Part shown: positions 7,291-9,973 of the stretch, piece by piece
How the letters are laid out: each line of letters begins with the position of its first letter
Numbering within the stretch: the first letter of the stretch is position 1
Origin: Bacteroidales bacterium
Lineage (GTDB): Bacteria > Bacteroidota > Bacteroidia > Bacteroidales > Muribaculaceae
Reading direction: 5' to 3'
DNA: 9,973 nucleotides
Assembly: GCA_030526455.1 (NCBI GenBank)
Contig: JAUNCU010000107.1
Span: 1-9,973 of the forward strand
The notes under the pieces: model-generated
The model's database searches: none
Seen by the model: only the letters and a program-made list of their open reading frames with translations
Told to the model about the DNA's origin: nothing
Translations under genes and position numbers: made by a program

Positions 7291-7878
7291 ATGAAGAAAT
7301 TTTTACTTTCTATGATTGCCCTCGTGGCAATGTACGCAAGCGCCGACAACATGATCACCGTTCCTGCCGAACTGAATGGCTGGTATGCATCGGTTTATGT
7401 AGCATCAAATCAGACTATCGAAGTGCTCAAAAACGGCATTGACGGCTGGGTGAGCATCGACGGATTAGACGGTGGCACTTGGACCGACGACCAGCAGGCT
7501 GCTTTGGAAAAAACCACTCACTGGGGTGTGGAAGATGACCCATATTCATTCTTCGGCCAGATTTCCAACGGCCGCTTCTTCGTGGGTGGCGACTTGGCAG
7601 TGCGTAACTATTACTCATTCCTCATCGTGAATGGCGATCGCCTTGCCGCCGGCAATGCTTGGCGCATCTACGTGGCGCATCAACATGGCGACTGCACACT
7701 CACTCAGAACGACCTCTACCTGCAAGGCGTGTTTGGCCGTGGCATCACCACTGGCGTGACCGACGTTGAGGTAGCCGACGCCGACCAGAACAAGGCTAAG
7801 AAGATCGTTGAAAACGGCCAAATCTTGATCGTGAAGAACGGCGTGAAATACAACGTTCAGGGCCGTGTGATTAAGTAA
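7291..7878 (+). CDS. small secreted protein with conserved-type C-terminal tail, unknown function
   Basis: This 195-residue protein has an N-terminal signal peptide (MKKFLLSMIALVAMYASA, cleavage before Asp19). I do not recognise a domain in residues 20-160. This part is rich in Gly, Trp and aromatic residues and looks beta-rich, with one cysteine (Cys135). A Thr/Asp/Ala-rich linker (152-170) leads to a terminal segment KKIVENGQILIVKNG then VKYNVQGRVIK (170-195). That pattern (NGQ-hydrophobic-x-hydrophobic, NG, YN, G, V-K) resembles C-terminal tails I associate with secreted and surface proteins of Bacteroidetes, in the manner of type IX secretion sorting tails. It is not the canonical sorting domain, so export through that route is inference. 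The ATG lies after an A-rich leader with no Shine-Dalgarno, as usual in this phylum. It is monocistronic: promoter at 7221 and terminator at 7947-7993. Confidence 0.75.
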   Translation: MKKFLLSMIALVAMYASADNMITVPAELNGWYASVYVASNQTIEVLKNGIDGWVSIDGLDGGTWTDDQQAALEKTTHWGVEDDPYSFFGQISNGRFFVGGDLAVRNYYSFLIVNGDRLAAGNAWRIYVAHQHGDCTLTQNDLYLQGVFGRGITTGVTDVEVADADQNKAKKIVENGQILIVKNGVKYNVQGRVIK

Positions 7879-7901
7879 AAGATAGATTCGTTTCTTTAGA
7901 T

Positions 7902-7937
7902 ATTTGCTGCCACATCCAAGTGGGCAAGGCGGCAAAT
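7902..7937 (+). other. hairpin in the 3' untranslated region
   Basis: ATTTGCTGCC (7902-7911) pairs with GGCGGCAAAT (7928-7937) through ten pairs including one G-T, with a 16-nt loop. No T-tract follows, so it is not a terminator by itself. It could stabilise the 3' end of the upstream mRNA ahead of the true terminator. Confidence 0.4.
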
Positions 7938-7946
7938 GATATCGCA

Positions 7947-7993
7947 AAAGAAGAGGATGCAAGTGGCAAAAAAGTGCCAGCATCCTCTTTTTT
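7947..7993 (+). terminator. intrinsic terminator after the secreted-protein gene
   Basis: AAGAGGATGC (7951-7960) pairs perfectly with GCATCCTCTT (7980-7989), and flanking A and T runs extend the helix. An inner stem, TGGCA/TGCCA, closes the loop. A T-run (7988-7993) follows the stem. The opposite strand also ends in a T-rich stretch, so it may work both ways. It insulates the secreted-protein gene from the lipoprotein cluster promoter at 8037. Confidence 0.9.
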
Positions 7994-8036
7994 CATGCAC
8001 CGAGAAAGATAATTCTTTCACTTTTTTGCAATTTTC

Positions 8037-8067
8037 TTTGCTGGTTATTGGAAATTACCTATATTTG
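8037..8067 (+). promoter_or_regulatory. consensus Bacteroidetes promoter for the lipoprotein cluster
   Basis: TTTG at 8037-8040 is followed after exactly 19 nt by TATATTTG at 8060-8067, which matches both elements (-33 TTTG and -7 TAnnTTTG). Transcription should begin around 8074, leaving an unusually long leader of about 110 nt before the ATG at 8187. This is the best promoter in the window and probably drives at least the first two lipoprotein genes. Confidence 0.8.
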
Positions 8068-8092
8068 CAACCGAAAGCGGTGTCAAGACCTG

Positions 8093-8151
8093 TGAATAGA
8101 TTCAATTTCTTGCCTCGCTTCCAGAAAGACCATTGAATAGATGACAATTCA
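8093..8151 (+). repeat. two TGAATAGAT repeats in the long 5' leader
   Basis: TGAATAGAT occurs at 8093-8101 and 8134-8142, 41 bases apart. Each copy is followed by an ATTCA that makes an inverted repeat: TGAAT-AG-ATTCA (8093-8104) and TGAAT-N8-ATTCA (8134-8151). They lie downstream of the likely transcription start, within the leader of the lipoprotein cluster. They could be regulator sites or leader structure, and no riboswitch family was recognised here. Confidence 0.4.
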
Positions 8152-8186
8152 TTTTTTATACAAGTATTCTTAAATTATCAACGACA

Positions 8187-8708
8187 ATGAAAAAGGTATT
8201 TTTAATGCTCGCGATTGCAGCCTCAGTGATGCTCACTGGCTGCGGTAAAGGTGATGGTAACAATGCTGCCGGCGATAGCGCTGCAGTAGAAGCAGTGGCA
8301 GGTCCCGACACCATCAAACTCAACTCTGCAAGTTCAAGCGGCGAGTTCTTCAAAGTGCTCGGTTGCAAGAGCGACGATATCATCCTCACCAAGGGCGCTG
8401 AAGCCGGCGACCAGGTGGAAGTGACCATGATGGTGACCCTCGAATCGCGCGAACCAATGGACGTGAAGGAAATTGAAATGTGCAAGGCAAGCCTCTCTTA
8501 CCGCGACGCTAGTGGCAACTCGGCCGACGTTACCCCTCTCGACCTCGACAAGGGCGAATATGAAGGCGTGATGGCCATGATCAAGGAAGGCAAGGAAGGC
8601 AACGCTAAGGCTTTCAAGTTCACTGGCAAGATGCCTAAGGCTGAAATTGAAGCCCTCAAGGGTGCAGAAGCACGCTTCCTCAACCTCACTTCAGTGCACC
8701 TGAAATAA
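8187..8708 (+). CDS. small lipoprotein, first of three tandem paralogs
   Basis: This 173-residue predicted lipoprotein has the signal MKKVFLMLAIAASVM and lipobox LTGC with Cys19. A Gly/Asn/Ala-rich flexible linker (20-40) suggests a tethered folded domain. The mature part has no domain I recognise. Near the C-terminus it carries LDLDKGEYEGVMAMIKEGKEG (118-138) and FKFTGKMPKAEIEAL (143-157), both found in closely similar form in the next two genes (LDLDPAEIPAIVEFVKAGKEG and FKFVGKM). This marks a paralogous family, with this gene the most divergent member. The central region (DQVEVTMMVTLESREP) predicts beta strands, so a beta-sandwich fold ending in this helix-strand module is plausible but not shown. 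It follows a consensus promoter and long leader, and is separated from the next gene by only 44 bases without a visible terminator, so the two are probably one transcript. Confidence 0.82.
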   Translation: MKKVFLMLAIAASVMLTGCGKGDGNNAAGDSAAVEAVAGPDTIKLNSASSSGEFFKVLGCKSDDIILTKGAEAGDQVEVTMMVTLESREPMDVKEIEMCKASLSYRDASGNSADVTPLDLDKGEYEGVMAMIKEGKEGNAKAFKFTGKMPKAEIEALKGAEARFLNLTSVHLK

Positions 8709-8752
8709 GCAGAATCAATCACAACACTATTTTTTTTAAAAACTAAACGAAA

Positions 8753-9285
8753 ATGAAGAAATTATTGTTTGTAATGGCCATCGCAGCATCTGTGATGATG
8801 GCAAGTTGCGGTAAGGGCGAAGGCAATGCTGCCGCCAACGATAGCGATAGCGTAAAGGTGGAAGCCGCTGAAGCACTTCCCACCGAAGTGGCAATTGAAC
8901 TCAAAGGCGTGAGCGGCGGCGAATGGGACAACTTCCGTCCAGAACTCGGCGTGGCTAAACTCACCGTGGTAGGTGAAGAAGGCGACATGGCCAACGTAGA
9001 AGTAGTGGCTCCTTTCATGGCTCCTCAAGCACGCGCAGTGAAGGGCGTGGCTTCGGCTAAATACCAACTCTACTATGCCGACGAGAAGTTCAACAACATC
9101 AATTGCGAAAAATCGACCTCGACAAGGCTGAAATTCCTGCAGTTGTGGAATTTGTGAAGGCTGGCAAGGATGGCGAAAAGAAGGACTTCAAGTTTGTGGG
9201 CAAGATGCCTAAGGCTGAAGTGATCGCCCTCAGCAAGGCTACCCACCGCGGTGCCCTCGTAATGGATTTCCAATTCGAAGAATAA
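8753..9285 (+). pseudogene. small lipoprotein, second tandem paralog, frameshifted near codon 120
   Basis: The first frame (8753-9157) encodes a lipoprotein signal (MKKLLFVMAIAASVMMASC, Cys19), a Gly/Asn/Asp linker, and a body closely matching the third gene (LKGVSGGEWDNFRP, GVAKLTV, AKYQLYYADEKFNN). After codon 120 it runs into unrelated residues and stops at 9157. The missing C-terminal part, IDLDKAEIPAVVEFVKAGKDG to the end FQFEE, continues in the -1 frame to 9285. Restoring one base after the run at 9108-9112 gives a 177-residue protein aligned end to end with the third gene. The lost base could be an A of that run, or the C of a CTC Leu codon, since the other two copies read LDLD here. 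The downstream frame has no stop or further damage, so the change is very recent, a sequencing error, or tolerated. The site is not a classical -1 slippery heptamer. Confidence 0.8.
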
Positions 9286-9314
9286 TTCTTTACGAATAAT
9301 TGATTTTTCATAGA

Positions 9315-9360
9315 GCAGGCCTGGACGCGTTTTGCTTCCGGGCCTGCCATTTTCCTTTTT
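9315..9360 (+). terminator. terminator-like hairpin between second and third lipoprotein genes
   Basis: GCAGGCCTGGA (9315-9325) pairs with TCCGGGCCTGC (9337-9347) through 11 pairs including one G-T, with an 11-nt loop. The pyrimidine-rich tract CATTTTCCTTTTT (to 9360) follows. It should stop most transcription from the second gene. No clear promoter is visible between it and the ATG at 9390, so the third gene may depend on read-through. Confidence 0.75.
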
Positions 9361-9389
9361 CAGAAAACAATCTATCAACACATAACGCG

Positions 9390-9866
9390 ATGAAGAAAAC
9401 ATTTTTGATGCTCGCCATGGCACTCGTGCTCGGCTGCTTCTCGTGCTCGGCTGCCACTACGATGAATGTGCAACTCAAAGGCGTGAGCGGCGGTGATTGG
9501 GACAGTTTCCGTCCCGCACTGGGCGTGGCTAAACTCACCGTGCTCAGCGAGGAAGGCGACATGGTGAACGTGGCTGTGATGGCCCCATTTGAAGCGCCTG
9601 TGGCATTTGAAGCAAAAGGCGTGGAATCGGCTAAATATCAACTCTACTATGCCGACGAGAAGTACGACAACATCTTTTGCGACAAACTCGATCTCGATCC
9701 CGCCGAAATTCCTGCGATTGTAGAATTTGTGAAAGCCGGCAAGGAAGGCGTGAAGAAAGAATTCAAATTCGTGGGCAAGATGCAGAAAGCCCACGTGCTC
9801 GCCCTCCCCAAGTCCACCTATTCCGGCGCCCTGGTAATAGACTTCCGCTTCGCCGAAGAAGAATAA
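9390..9866 (+). CDS. small exported protein/lipoprotein, third tandem paralog
   Basis: This 158-residue protein is a clear duplicate of the preceding gene. Shared stretches include LKGVSGGDWDSFRP (29-42), LGVAKLTVL (44-52), AKYQLYYADEKYDN (81-94) and EFKFVGKM (124-131). A 25-base identity is shared at DNA level (9065-9089 and 9639-9663). It has no frameshift and shows how the second copy should read. The signal MKKTFLMLAMALVLGCFSCS has two candidate cysteines: Cys16 after VLG, the nearest to a lipobox, and Cys19, which aligns with the lipidated Cys of the others but has a poor lipobox. The roughly 25-residue linker of the other copies is nearly absent. An upstream in-frame ATG at 9300 would place the coding region across the terminator hairpin and hide the signal peptide, so 9390 is preferred. 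Function unknown. Confidence 0.82.
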   Translation: MKKTFLMLAMALVLGCFSCSAATTMNVQLKGVSGGDWDSFRPALGVAKLTVLSEEGDMVNVAVMAPFEAPVAFEAKGVESAKYQLYYADEKYDNIFCDKLDLDPAEIPAIVEFVKAGKEGVKKEFKFVGKMQKAHVLALPKSTYSGALVIDFRFAEEE

Positions 9867-9922
9867 GCCCACAAGGGAGGCAACTCTTAAGGCTTTATGA
9901 TGAAGGAAGAAATTAAATAATC

Positions 9923-9936
9923 GATAATCAATTATC
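9923..9936. repeat. 14-bp inverted repeat downstream of the cluster
   Basis: GATAAT (9923-9928) and ATTATC (9931-9936) form a near-palindrome with a 2-nt centre. It lies in the gene-free right end after the third lipoprotein gene. It could be a regulator site for a gene beyond the edge; this is weak evidence only. Confidence 0.3.
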
Positions 9937-9950
9937 TGAAGCAAAATTCG

Positions 9951-9973
9951 CTAGAGGTGACAGTCCCCTCTAG
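9951..9973 (+). terminator. hairpin at the right edge, possible terminator cut by the window
   Basis: CTAGAGG (9951-9957) pairs perfectly with CCTCTAG (9967-9973) around a 9-nt loop. It lies 85 bases after the last gene, as expected for its terminator, but the window ends at the stem so any T-tract is not visible. It could instead belong to another structured element. Confidence 0.45.

Noticed and set aside
9104..9118. Programmed -1 ribosomal frameshifting in the second lipoprotein gene
   Set aside because: The zero-frame codons GAA AAA preceded by C do not make an X-XXY-YYZ slippery site, and neither paralog uses a shift at this point, so an indel is simpler.
9898..9921. Seven-codon open frame (MMKEEIK) after the last gene
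   Set aside because: It is too short to support as a gene and sits between the last stop codon and a terminator-like hairpin.
9375..9944. Minus-strand open frame of 189 codons opposite the third lipoprotein gene
   Set aside because: It is the complement of a clear paralog with a signal peptide, and its Phe/His-rich translation has no family resemblance.

Overview
The window looks like a chromosomal segment of a Bacteroidales bacterium, perhaps Muribaculaceae or Prevotellaceae. The reasons are the Bacteroidetes-type -7 elements (TAnnTTTG) upstream of several genes, the absence of Shine-Dalgarno sequences, the many small MKK-type lipoproteins, a DUF3316 protein, and the AAA-ATPase/PD-(D/E)XK protein family that is abundant in this phylum. 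Gene content is mostly ordinary core and envelope functions. No rRNA, tRNA, CRISPR array, transposase or integrase was recognised.

Layout. At the left edge is the 3' part of an L,D-transpeptidase gene (+). A strong bidirectional terminator follows, facing a convergent AAA-ATPase/nuclease-like gene (-) that has its own promoter. Next is a minus-strand set read right to left: topoisomerase IV subunit A (parC), then a DUF3316 outer-envelope protein whose start overlaps the parC stop by 8 nt, then an S41-family lipoprotein protease 19 nt further on. The roughly 300-base gap to the right of parC carries divergent promoters.

The right third is all plus strand. It begins with a small secreted protein whose C-terminal tail resembles conserved tails of Bacteroidetes surface proteins, closed by a strong terminator. 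Then a very good promoter (TTTG-N19-TATATTTG) leads into three consecutive genes for small, mutually related lipoprotein-like proteins. The middle copy carries a one-base frameshift. A terminator-like hairpin separates copies two and three, and another hairpin lies at the right edge.

How the genes relate. The parC-DUF3316-S41 set is probably one transcription unit, coupling a DNA topology enzyme to two envelope proteins of unclear role. The three tandem paralogs are the least explained part of the window. They look like a recently expanded family of periplasmic or surface lipoproteins without a recognisable domain. No function is assigned here.
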